Origin: JBBSEZ01 sp038239195 | Lineage (GTDB): Bacteria > Planctomycetota > Planctomycetia > Gemmatales > Gemmataceae | Length of the DNA stretch: 11,819 nucleotides | Direction: 5' to 3' | Assembly (NCBI GenBank): GCA_038239195.1 | Contig: JBBSEZ010000317.1 | Location: forward strand, 1 to 11,819 | Part shown: positions 1 to 6,722 of the stretch, in pieces | Position numbering within the stretch: the stretch's first letter is position 1 | Layout: each line of letters opens with the position of its first letter | Notes under the pieces: generated by a model | Seen by the model: the letters and a program-made list of their open reading frames with translations, nothing else | What the model was told of the DNA's origin: nothing | The model's database searches: none | Position numbers and translations under genes: made by a program

Positions 1-3
1 ACA

Positions 4-19
4 GGGGGCTTACGCCCCC
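4..19. repeat. short GC-rich hairpin at window edge
   Basis: The arms GGGGGC and GCCCCC (6 bp, all G:C) flank a TTAC loop. It sits about 100 nt before the first gene. It may be the terminator of a gene lying left of the window or one of the short intergenic hairpins common in planctomycete genomes. No T-run follows, so classical intrinsic termination is not supported. Confidence 0.4.
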
Positions 20-73
20 CGCTCGCCTGGTGATGCCGCGATTTCTTGCTGGGGCGCTTGCCGGGCGAGGAGC

Positions 74-79
74 TATAAT
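74..79 (+). promoter_or_regulatory. possible -10 element (TATAAT)
   Basis: A perfect TATAAT stands in very GC-rich DNA 39 nt before the DUF1501 start codon. No convincing -35 hexamer is seen at 16-18 nt upstream. A similar TACAAT lies before the next transcription unit (1496-1501). Both are candidates only. Confidence 0.35.
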
Positions 80-118
80 GCCCAGCATCGACGACTTCGC
101 CTCTCCCGAGGAACGACC

Positions 119-1477
119 ATGCCTCTCCGCTCCCCCTCGCCGTCGCGCCGCGACCTGCTCCGTGCCGGGGCGCTGGGGGCCGCCGGCCTGTCCCTTCCTC
201 GACTGCTACAGCTTCAGGAAGCGGGCGCCGCAACGGCGCGTCCCCTGGCGGATGCCTGCATCCTCGTTTTCCTCTGGGGCGCCCCCAGCCAGTTCGAGAC
301 GTTCGACCCCAAGCCCGAGGCGCCTGCGGGAATCCGCGGCGAGTTCGGCGCCCGGAGGACGCGGCTGCCCGGCGTTCTCTTCGGCGAGCACGTCCCCCTG
401 CTGGCGGCGCGCAACGACCGCTTCGCCCTGCTGCGCACCTGCGCCCAGTCCAGCACGCACCATCAGTCCGCTGCCTACGAGGCGCTGACCGGCTACCCGC
501 CCAGTCGCGACGCGGTGGCGCTGACGGCGACGCCGACCGACCACCCCAACCTCGGCTCGGTCGCCGCGAAGTTCGCCCCGGGCCATTCGCCAATGCCGCG
601 GTTCGTGCAGTTGCCGCAACTTGCCACCGACGTCGGCAACCTGACGCCGGGCCAGTTCGCCGGGTTCCTCGGCCGGCAACACGACCCCCTCGTTGTCGTC
701 AAAGATCCCACCGCGAACGATTTCAACGTCGCCGAGCTGAGCCTGCCCGCGGAGGTGACGGCCGCGCGGCTGGAAGACCGGCGAGGGCTCTTGCGCCTCA
801 TCGGTCGGCAGGCGAGGGCGCTGGAACAGTCGGCCGAGATGCGGGGGCTGGGGGTGTACCAGGAGCGCGCGGTCAAGCTCCTGAGCAGCCCGGCGGTGAA
901 GCAGGCGTTCGACCTGGGGCGCGAGCCGTCAGCGCTGCGCGAGCGCTACGGCCGAAACACGCTGGGCCAGTCGTGCCTGCTGGCACGGCGGTTGGTGGAG
1001 GCCGGCGTCAAGTTGGTGACGGTCTGCTCCGGCTTCAACGGCAAGACGCCGCAGGACGCCTGGGACACGCACAGCGACAACTTCCAAAAGCTTTCAAAGC
1101 GCCTGCTCCCTCCGCTGGACCGCGGGCTGTCGGCGCTGCTCGACGACCTGGGGCAGCGTGGCGTGGGCGAGCGGACGCTGCTCGTGGTGATGGGCGAGTT
1201 CGGGCGCACGCCGAGGATCAACAAGGCGGCGGGGCGCGACCACTGGCACCACTGTTACTCGGTGCTGCTCGCAGGTGGCGGGGTGAAGCCGGGCGTTGTG
1301 CTGGGCCAGTCGGACCGCCACGGGGCGTATCCGCTGCGCGGGCGCGTCTGCACGCCGGCGGATTTGAGCGCCACGGTGTATCACTGCCTCGGCATCGACC
1401 ACAAGCGGGAGATGACGGACCAGACGGGAAGGCCGTTACCGCTGACGCGGGGCGAGCCGATTCGGGAGGTGTTCTGA
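119..1477 (+). CDS. DUF1501 family protein, Tat-exported
   Basis: This 452-aa protein belongs to the DUF1501 family (PF07394), which is abundant in planctomycetes and related to the alkaline phosphatase/sulfatase fold; its reaction is not known. A twin-arginine signal is visible: SRRDLLRAG with R10-R11, then a hydrophobic Ala/Leu/Gly stretch to about residue 30, so export by the Tat route is likely. Family landmarks are FLWGAPSQFETFDPKP near 51-66, WDTHSDNF at 315-322, GEFGRTPRIN at 359-368, GRDHWHH at 372-378 and a GGG segment at 386-388 followed by GQSDRHGAYP. Length is normal and both ends look intact. The start is supported by GAGGA at 108-112, 6 nt before ATG. Family members often sit beside DUF1549/DUF1553 (cytochrome-like) genes; any such partner would lie left of the window. 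The family call is secure, the function is not. Confidence 0.93.
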   Translation: MPLRSPSPSRRDLLRAGALGAAGLSLPRLLQLQEAGAATARPLADACILVFLWGAPSQFETFDPKPEAPAGIRGEFGARRTRLPGVLFGEHVPLLAARNDRFALLRTCAQSSTHHQSAAYEALTGYPPSRDAVALTATPTDHPNLGSVAAKFAPGHSPMPRFVQLPQLATDVGNLTPGQFAGFLGRQHDPLVVVKDPTANDFNVAELSLPAEVTAARLEDRRGLLRLIGRQARALEQSAEMRGLGVYQERAVKLLSSPAVKQAFDLGREPSALRERYGRNTLGQSCLLARRLVEAGVKLVTVCSGFNGKTPQDAWDTHSDNFQKLSKRLLPPLDRGLSALLDDLGQRGVGERTLLVVMGEFGRTPRINKAAGRDHWHHCYSVLLAGGGVKPGVVLGQSDRHGAYPLRGRVCTPADLSATVYHCLGIDHKREMTDQTGRPLPLTRGEPIREVF

Positions 1478-1495
1478 GTTCGCGAGCCAGCCGGG

Positions 1496-1501
1496 TACAA
1501 T
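1496..1501 (+). promoter_or_regulatory. possible -10 element (TACAAT)
   Basis: TACAAT lies in the 84-nt gap after the DUF1501 gene, 60 nt before the chosen start of the 218-aa gene. The -35 side is weak (TTCTGA at 1472-1477 with an 18-nt spacer). If real, it would drive the two-gene PIN unit independently of DUF1501. Confidence 0.3.
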
Positions 1502-1561
1502 GTTGGGGGCAGGATGGGCCGTTCGCATCGCCGATCTCGGCGCCCCACCGGAGGGACCACG

Positions 1562-2218
1562 ATGGAAGTCTTTCGCGATCTCTACGTACGGGGCAACGCG
1601 GAGAAACTTGCCGCAACCATGGACGAGGTCGAGCGGTGCCTGGCTGGCGGTTGGGCGAGGGACAGGGCCGCGGAGGGCAAGCTCCAGTCGATCCCGTCCA
1701 GGACCAGGCCTGCCTATTGCTTCTCCTGCGTCGAGGAGGGCGCCCGTCCCGCTGCCACCGTTTTCCTCACGGAGAAGCAGTCAGGCCTCTACCATGCCTC
1801 GAACGTCGTCCCTTCCCGTACGCACCAGTTGTCTTACGGGGAGTACAATGCGGTCCTCGAGGAGCTCTGCGAGCGATTTCTGCGCCCTGGCGCCGCCAAG
1901 ACGGGGGCCCAGGTCGAGCTGACGGGTACGCGAGGACAGCTAGAAAGCTGGCTGTCTCCTCTGGCCGCCGAGAAGTTTCGCACGTTCTGCGCGACCGCCC
2001 ACAAGGGCATCGGCTCGGCCCATCCCCAGGACCGGGAGCGGTGGAACGAGTTTGTCGTCGCTGCCTACCGAGACGGGGCCCGCCTGGATGCGTCCACGTT
2101 GCGGCGCTGGCTTAATGAGGTTGAGGGCTGGGCCCCGGAGGTCGCCGATCGACTGGCCGGCCAATACGAGTTCGGGCGAGAGCTTCTCGCCGCTGCCGAT
2201 TCACGCCGGAGCGCCTGA
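1562..2218 (+). CDS. uncharacterised protein, first gene of a PIN-nuclease pair
   Basis: I do not recognise this 218-aa protein. It looks soluble, with no signal peptide or membrane segment, and is probably mixed alpha/beta. The N-terminal third has a helix-like start (MEVFRDLYVRGNAEKLAATM) and a segment RPAYCFSC at 49-56 with two close cysteines. SYGEYNAVLEELCERFL (91-107) is helix-like, and the C-terminal part, rich in Trp, Arg and Glu, is probably helical. The ATG at 1562 is chosen because GGAGG at 1550-1554 lies 7 nt upstream; an in-frame ATG at 1514 would add 16 Arg-rich residues and lacks a comparable site. It ends 5 nt before the PIN-like gene, so the two are almost certainly co-transcribed. 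By context it could be an antitoxin, a specificity subunit or an immunity partner of the nuclease. That is inference from position only. Confidence 0.8.
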   Translation: MEVFRDLYVRGNAEKLAATMDEVERCLAGGWARDRAAEGKLQSIPSRTRPAYCFSCVEEGARPAATVFLTEKQSGLYHASNVVPSRTHQLSYGEYNAVLEELCERFLRPGAAKTGAQVELTGTRGQLESWLSPLAAEKFRTFCATAHKGIGSAHPQDRERWNEFVVAAYRDGARLDASTLRRWLNEVEGWAPEVADRLAGQYEFGRELLAAADSRRSA

Positions 2219-2223
2219 ACGCC

Positions 2224-2925
2224 ATGCCCAGCCTTGCCGATGCCTCGGCCCAGATCCTGGCCGCGGGGGCGCCCGTCCTGTTCGCCGACACGTGCAGCCT
2301 GCTGGACGTCATCCGTACGCCGACGCGGTTGCTCCGCGGCTGCGTCGAGAGCGCCGCGGAGTTACTCCAACTCGTGAGCTCGGTGCCTCCACAATGCGTC
2401 CTGGTCGTCGGTTCCTTCGTGCCAGGGGAGTGGCAGGCCCACGCTTCCGCCACGGCGGATGAGCTGCGAAAGTACCTGGCCCGGCTGGACGAGCAGGCGG
2501 CCTACTTCCACAACTCCTGCGGGGCTCTCGGCATTGCCCCACCCTTCGGCCGGCCGGGTTACGGGGCGGTCGGGCTCGCGGATCGGCTGCTCGACTTGTC
2601 CAGCCAGCTCCTCGGCCGCGCCATCCACCTCGCCCCGCAGAACGACACCAACCTGAGGGCCTTCAACCGGGCGGCCACCAACACTCCCCCATCCGGGAAG
2701 GGGGGCGAGAGCAAGGACTCGACCATCATCGAGGAGTGCCTCGAGGTCTGCCGGCTCCTGCAAGCGGGCGGCTTCGCCAGGAAGCGCGTCTTCTGCACCT
2801 CGAACACGGACGACTACTGCGAGGCGACCAAGGCCCTGCACCCGCTCCTGGTCACCGAGTTCACCGCCGTAGGGCTCGGGTTCACGAAGGACTTGCCCTG
2901 GGCCCTGCATGAGATGAAGACTTGA
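2224..2925 (+). CDS. PIN-like domain ribonuclease candidate
   Basis: This 233-aa protein has the layout of a large PIN-domain protein, a Mg-dependent RNase fold found in VapC-type toxins and in DUF4935-like proteins. After a beta strand, VLFADTCSLLDVIR (18-31) places the first acidic residue at D22. PGEW gives E69, KDSTIIEE (164-171) gives D165 and E170, and CTSNTDDY (191-198) gives D196/D197. Together these match the usual acidic set plus the Ser/Thr-Asn strand near the PIN C-terminus. It is longer than a VapC (about 130 aa); the extra segment, roughly 90-160, is helical and then Gly/Pro-rich. Start: ATG with GGAG at 2208-2211, 12 nt upstream, only 5 nt after the preceding stop. The partner is unlike known VapB antitoxins, so a toxin role is inferred, not shown. 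The assignment is from motifs only; no profile search was possible. Confidence 0.82.
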   Translation: MPSLADASAQILAAGAPVLFADTCSLLDVIRTPTRLLRGCVESAAELLQLVSSVPPQCVLVVGSFVPGEWQAHASATADELRKYLARLDEQAAYFHNSCGALGIAPPFGRPGYGAVGLADRLLDLSSQLLGRAIHLAPQNDTNLRAFNRAATNTPPSGKGGESKDSTIIEECLEVCRLLQAGGFARKRVFCTSNTDDYCEATKALHPLLVTEFTAVGLGFTKDLPWALHEMKT

Positions 2926-2962
2926 AGCAGAGCGCCCCTCCGGCCATCACCCGCGCCACCCC

Positions 2963-2979
2963 AAGCGCCGGCGGCGCTT
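2963..2979. terminator. hairpin between convergent genes
   Basis: AAGCGCC and GGCGCTT form a perfect 7-bp stem with a GGC loop. It lies 38 nt after the PIN stop and 98 nt before the stop of the opposite POTRA gene. The position suits a bidirectional terminator. There is no T-run on either side, so Rho-independent action is doubtful. The remaining 150-nt intergenic stretch shows nothing else. Confidence 0.35.
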
Positions 2980-3076
2980 CCGGCCCTACCCAGCCGCGGC
3001 ACCCTATCCAGGCTGCGGGAGCGAACAGCGAGGACCCTGTTGCGCAGCCCGGAGTTGCGGCTGCCACCTGCCCCGG

Positions 3077-3544
3077 TCAACGCTCCGGCGCTCGAACTGA
3101 GGGGTCGAAGAAGGGAACTTCTCGAAAGGGGCCCCCTCGCAGGTTTCCGAACACAAAGAAACCGATGAGGTACTCTTCGGTCAGGACAAGTCCTTCCCGA
3201 AGTCGGTCCACTGGGCTCGCGAGCAGAGGCGTCAGGGACGTTTCCCGAACCTCGACCAGAACGTCCTTGATCGCGTTGACAGAATCACCGCCGTCTATGA
3301 GCAAGACGGTCGAGCGGATGCCCAGCAGGCGAAGCCAAAGCAGGCTGCGATCCGCTGCGGCGATGTCCGTGCCGGTGATTCTCTGTCCGGTGGATAGCGG
3401 GAGCCTGGCAAGGATGATGCCCCGAGGGGTTACCTCGTTGCCGACGATGATGACTTGGCCAACCAGGGCGGAAGGCTCCTTGGCAGGGGGCGCGGCCGTC
3501 GCATTCAGGGACACGGCTGCGACCATCAGCACACCGTGGAGCAT
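3077..3544 (-). CDS. small exported protein with one POTRA-like domain
   Basis: This 155-aa protein has a short signal peptide (GVLMVAAVSLNATAA, about residues 4-18, with a plausible Ala-x-Ala cut). Residues 27-101 then read like a single POTRA module as found in BamA/TamA/FtsQ-type proteins: strand VGQVIIVGNEVTPRGIIL, helix, a LSTGQRITGTDIAAADRSL segment, helix ending LRLLGIRSTV, and a closing strand DVLVEVRE. POTRA domains are protein-docking modules of outer-membrane or cell-division machinery. Here there is only one and no barrel; the C-terminus (GFFVFGNLRGGPF at 128-140) is short and unassigned. Start: GGAGG at 3552-3556 lies 7 nt before ATG. It lies 154 nt downstream of the RnfD-like gene on the same strand but beyond a strong hairpin, so it may be a separate unit. 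The domain call is by pattern; the role is unknown. Confidence 0.78.
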   Translation of the reverse strand: MLHGVLMVAAVSLNATAAPPAKEPSALVGQVIIVGNEVTPRGIILARLPLSTGQRITGTDIAAADRSLLWLRLLGIRSTVLLIDGGDSVNAIKDVLVEVRETSLTPLLASPVDRLREGLVLTEEYLIGFFVFGNLRGGPFREVPFFDPSVRAPER

Positions 3545-3668
3545 TTTTGGGCCTCCTTGCCTGCACGCAACAGGGTCACCGGCGGAAGAGCGTATCGCAG
3601 GCGGCGAAGGAGAGGAAGAGCAACCTACGATCCTGAGGCGCCACTTCCCGGCGAGGCGCCCCGCGTCG

Positions 3669-3686
3669 CGCCCCGCAAGCGGGGCG
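3669..3686 (-). terminator. strong hairpin after the UnbU-like gene
   Basis: CGCCCCGC and GCGGGGCG are perfectly complementary; allowing a CAAG loop the stem is 7 bp, nearly all G:C. It starts 12 nt beyond the stop codon of the minus-strand RnfD-like gene, the right place for an operon terminator. No T-run follows. Its CCGCAAGCGG core resembles the REP-like element at 6670-6715 and 10933-10983, but the flanks differ. Confidence 0.45.
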
Positions 3687-3698
3687 GCTAAATGTGGC

Positions 3699-4787
3699 TC
3701 ACCCGCGCGCCACCACCAGCGCCGGCGTCACCGGCACCGCCGCCGCTGCCACCTCTGCCTTCCGCGCCTTCATCCGCCGGTCGTGCCACATCTCCACCAC
3801 GTTCGCGATCGGCCCCACGATGAACAGCGCATGATACAGCGAGTGAACGTCCTTCATCGCCAGCCGCAGCACCGTGTCCATCACCGCCACCAGCACCGCG
3901 ACGAGCACCTGCGCCCATCGCGCCCGCGGCGTCGTCTTCGGGTCGGTGATCATGAAGAAGATGAACAACTGGAACATCGGGAACGTGATCCACGCGATCT
4001 CCGCCACCCACGAGTGCCCCGTCACCGCGGCGCGGAGAAAGGCGAGCGGCACGAACGTCGCCACGAACGCCAGCGGGATGTGGAAGCGGCCCAGGCGAAC
4101 CATGATCAGTCCGCCCAGCACCCAGATGATCAACACCGCCCACACCGTGTTGCCGGCCTGCACGGTCAGGCTGGCCACGTCGTCGGGCGCCAGCAAGAGC
4201 AGCATCGTGATGCCGAAGTTCGTCGGGTTCCACAGGTGCCGGTCGCCGATGCGCAGCACGTACTTCGACGTGATGGCGATCGTTCCGCCCAGCAGGAACG
4301 GCCACAGCGCCGGCGACTTGATCAAGATGCCCGCGCTGATGCCGGAGATGTAGGCGCTCGCCAAATGCGGCCATTTGCCGTAGTAGAAGCGCGCCATCAC
4401 CAGCTCGCAGGCGATCGTGCAGAAGATGCACACGAACGTGGGCGAGTAGGACGTGATGCGCCCGCCCGTCCGCGCCGCCAGCCAGGGGACGTGGTGCGTC
4501 TCCAGGATGCCGTAGCTCGCATCGCCGATGGCCAGGATCGAGGTGATGAGGACCGGCGCATGAAAGCGCGGGTCGGCGAGGAGCTGCTTGCGCCAGACGA
4601 AGATCAACAGCGCGATGGTCGCCGACACGTTGAGGACCGCCACCGTGCTCGGCTCCAGCCCCACGTGCTTGAGGGGCTCGCGGAGGGAGTAGTAGCCCAC
4701 GACGATGATCGTCGTGAGCGCCAGCCGGATCGCGCTGGCCGGCGTCAGGCGCCAGGGCCCGCCCTCCACGCTCTTGCTCTCAATCAC
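3699..4787 (-). CDS. polytopic membrane protein, RnfD/NqrB-related, UnbU-like
   Basis: This 362-aa protein has about ten hydrophobic segments and a short cytoplasmic-looking tail. It belongs to the NQR2/RnfD/RnfE superfamily. SGISAGILIKSP (148-159), SKYVLRIGDRHLWNPTNFG (174-192, equivalent to the HxFNP region of RnfD) and FFMITDPKTTP (277-287, like FFMATDP in RnfD) show this. Rnf and Nqr relatives carry covalently bound FMN in ion-pumping electron transport, but no S/T-G-A-T flavin motif is visible; the nearest is VTGHSW at 255-260. It fits better the UnbU/E5 branch that accompanies UnbV proteins in enediyne clusters. Start: GTG at 4787, with GGAGGTG at 4793-4799 and a 4-nt GTGA overlap with the preceding gene; a longer frame reaching 4868 merely reads inside that gene. 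Coupled translation suggests a complex with UnbV. Substrate and role are unknown. Confidence 0.9.
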   Translation of the reverse strand: MIESKSVEGGPWRLTPASAIRLALTTIIVVGYYSLREPLKHVGLEPSTVAVLNVSATIALLIFVWRKQLLADPRFHAPVLITSILAIGDASYGILETHHVPWLAARTGGRITSYSPTFVCIFCTIACELVMARFYYGKWPHLASAYISGISAGILIKSPALWPFLLGGTIAITSKYVLRIGDRHLWNPTNFGITMLLLLAPDDVASLTVQAGNTVWAVLIIWVLGGLIMVRLGRFHIPLAFVATFVPLAFLRAAVTGHSWVAEIAWITFPMFQLFIFFMITDPKTTPRARWAQVLVAVLVAVMDTVLRLAMKDVHSLYHALFIVGPIANVVEMWHDRRMKARKAEVAAAAVPVTPALVVARG

Positions 4788-6649
4788 GGCAGCACCTCCG
4801 CGATCTCGTGCCGGGCGCCCGGCTTCCGGTGGCGGGCCCCCAGCTCCTGGACCTTGCCCGACGGCCATTTGACGACCACCTTTTCAACGGTGGCGTCCTG
4901 GCCCAGGCCGAAGTGGAGGCGGCGCATGTTCTGCGCGGCATACCCGCTGCCGCCCGACACCACCTGCAACTGCTCCTGCACCGCCCCGGCGCCCTGCTTC
5001 CAGAAGACGCGCACCTCGGCCCCGATGGCGCTGCGGTTGCTCCCCCCCGCCACGCCCGGCCGGGCGGCCCCTGTCAGCGCAAACTGAATCCACTGCCGGC
5101 CCGCGGCGACGGTGTTCTTGTAGAGGAGGAACGGGCCCTTCTGGTTGGCGACCAGCACGTCGAGCACGCCGCGGTTGCCGAGGTCGGCGAGGGCGACGGA
5201 ACGGCCGTCGTAGGTGTCGGTGACGCCACACGGCACGCCGACGTCGATGAAGTTGTTGCCGCGGTTGAGCCAGACGCACTTCCGCTGGTCGCCCGACAGG
5301 CTCTGGTCGCCAATGGGCGGCCAGAAGTTGGCGTCCACGATCACGCCGCTCAGCCCGCCCGCGATCTTGCCGTAATCGTACCAGTAGCTCTTGCGCCCCG
5401 CCGACACGTAGCCGTTCGTCAGGTAGAGGTCCAGCAGGCCGTCGTTGTTGAGGTCGCCGAACTGTGCTCCCCAGCTCCATCCGCCTCGCTCCACCTTCTG
5501 CTGCGCCGCCTGGTTCACGTAGTGCAGATGGTCTTCTCCCTCCCGCCTCGGCTGCGGCACCCACAGGTTGTTGCCCTGCACCAGATTGCCCGGCTCGGTG
5601 ATGTTGGAAATGTAAATCGACAGCTTGCCCTCGTTGGTCCAGTCGCCGAGGCAGACGTTCATCCCGCTCTTGGGTGTCTTACCGATGCCCGTTTTCTCGC
5701 CAATCTCCTCGAACCGCCTCCCCTCGCGGTTGGCGTAATGTTCCGACTTGCCGTAGTCGTTGGCCACGATGACGTCGGGATAGCCGGTCCCGCGCAGGTC
5801 CGCGGCGGCCAGGCCCAGCGCCCAGCGCGTGCTCTTGATCCCCGCCCTCTCGGTGACGTCCTCGAAGCGAATCTTGCCCTTCGTGCTCACGTTCCGGAGC
5901 AGGTGCCTCCGACCGCCGTTGTTGGCGTACTCGAAGCTCTCGGGCATGATCTTCGTGTCCCTGAGGTTCCACAGATCGACGTCGTCGGCCCAGTAGCCGG
6001 CCAAAAAGACGTCGAGCCTGCCGTCGCGGTCGTAGTCGAGCAGCACGGCGGCGCCGGCGTTAATCCAGTCGGGGAGCCCGGCGTCGGCGACGCGCTCGAA
6101 GCCCTTGCCTTGCAGGTTGCGATAGACCTCGGGCTTGCCCCACTTGAAGACGAGCAGGTCCTCGTAGCCGTCGTTGTCGAAATCGCCCCACAACGCGCCC
6201 ATGCAGACGCCGGTCCCCTCCTGGTTAAGGTCGGCGACGCCCATCTTCTCGGCCACCTCTTCAAAGGTGCCGTCGCCCTTGTTGCGATAGAGGCGATTCT
6301 TGCTGCCCTCCCCACTGTTGACGAGGTAGACGTCGAGATGGCCGTCGTTGTCGAAGTCCACCACCGACACGCCCGCTCCCATCGACGCGATGAGCGGCAT
6401 CACGTGGGCCAGCCGGTGGTCCATCTGCGTCGGCGCCTGGTGAACGAAGTCGACCCCGGCCTTCTTCGCGCCGTCGCGCAGAGAGAAGCCATAGCGGCGC
6501 CGCGACTCCTCGGGGTCGAGCGGCGTGAGCTGGGGCTTGCCGTAAATCCACTGCATCAGGCGGCCCCAGGCGTCGCCCTCGAAGCCGGTATAGGTCAGCA
6601 TGCCGATGAACAGGATGGTCAGGATCGCGTGCTTGATGGGGCGCGTCAT
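4784..6649 (-). CDS. CRTAC1/UnbV-type protein: FG-GAP repeats plus ASPIC/UnbV domain
   Basis: This 621-aa protein has an N-terminal hydrophobic anchor or signal (about 7-23), so it lies outside the cytoplasmic membrane. A beta-propeller of FG-GAP/VCBS units follows, each with an acidic calcium-type loop: VVDFDNDGHLD (96-106), WGDFDNDGYED (154-164), LLDYDRDGRLD (203-213), AAADLRGTGYPD (281-292), FGDLNNDGLLD (397-407) and LADLGNRGVLD (487-497). Residues 536-602 form the ASPIC/UnbV domain (PF07593): SAIGAEVRVFW, SGGSGYAAQN, LHFGLG, VVVKWPSGKVQEL. The family includes human CRTAC1 and enediyne protein UnbV/E4; the biochemical role is not settled. The ATG at 6649 is chosen because AAGGGG at 6658-6663 is 8 nt upstream and an anchor follows at once; a longer frame to 6709 runs through a non-coding hairpin. 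The 3' end is coupled by GTGA to the UnbU-like gene. Confidence 0.92.
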   Translation of the reverse strand: MTRPIKHAILTILFIGMLTYTGFEGDAWGRLMQWIYGKPQLTPLDPEESRRRYGFSLRDGAKKAGVDFVHQAPTQMDHRLAHVMPLIASMGAGVSVVDFDNDGHLDVYLVNSGEGSKNRLYRNKGDGTFEEVAEKMGVADLNQEGTGVCMGALWGDFDNDGYEDLLVFKWGKPEVYRNLQGKGFERVADAGLPDWINAGAAVLLDYDRDGRLDVFLAGYWADDVDLWNLRDTKIMPESFEYANNGGRRHLLRNVSTKGKIRFEDVTERAGIKSTRWALGLAAADLRGTGYPDVIVANDYGKSEHYANREGRRFEEIGEKTGIGKTPKSGMNVCLGDWTNEGKLSIYISNITEPGNLVQGNNLWVPQPRREGEDHLHYVNQAAQQKVERGGWSWGAQFGDLNNDGLLDLYLTNGYVSAGRKSYWYDYGKIAGGLSGVIVDANFWPPIGDQSLSGDQRKCVWLNRGNNFIDVGVPCGVTDTYDGRSVALADLGNRGVLDVLVANQKGPFLLYKNTVAAGRQWIQFALTGAARPGVAGGSNRSAIGAEVRVFWKQGAGAVQEQLQVVSGGSGYAAQNMRRLHFGLGQDATVEKVVVKWPSGKVQELGARHRKPGARHEIAEVLP

Positions 6650-6669
6650 GGTGGTTTCCCCTTCTGGAG

Positions 6670-6715
6670 CGCCGCTTGCGGCTTGGCGTTTGGGGCCGCC
6701 AAGCCGCAAACGGCG
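6670..6715. repeat. REP-like hairpin element, copy 1
   Basis: The left arm 6670-6688 is CGCCGCTTGCGGCTTGGCG and the right arm 6697-6715 is its reverse complement with one mismatch (18 of 19), around an 8-nt loop. It fills the 73-nt gap between the 1175-aa and 621-aa genes. The left arm is identical to 10965-10983. It could attenuate read-through or protect transcript ends, as REP elements do elsewhere. Confidence 0.8.
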
Positions 6716-6722
6716 AATCTCG

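Noticed and set aside
973..2115. A 380-codon plus-strand frame across the end of DUF1501 and the next gene
   Set aside because: It crosses two real genes in another frame, with Arg/Gly/Ala-rich noise and no ribosome site.
4788..4868. Extension of the RnfD-like protein to an upstream start at 4868
   Set aside because: The added 27 residues are Gly/Pro/Arg-rich and lie inside the UnbV gene; the GTG at 4787 has an ideal GGAGGTG site and a GTGA overlap.
2922..5087. A 721-codon plus-strand open frame spanning the POTRA and RnfD-like genes
   Set aside because: It overlaps two well-supported minus-strand genes and its translation is low-complexity, rich in Arg, His, Gln and Pro, typical of a wrong frame.
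6650..6709. Extension of the UnbV-type protein to 6709
   Set aside because: The extra 20 codons translate the REP-like hairpin; the ATG at 6649 has a good ribosome site and leads directly into the hydrophobic anchor.
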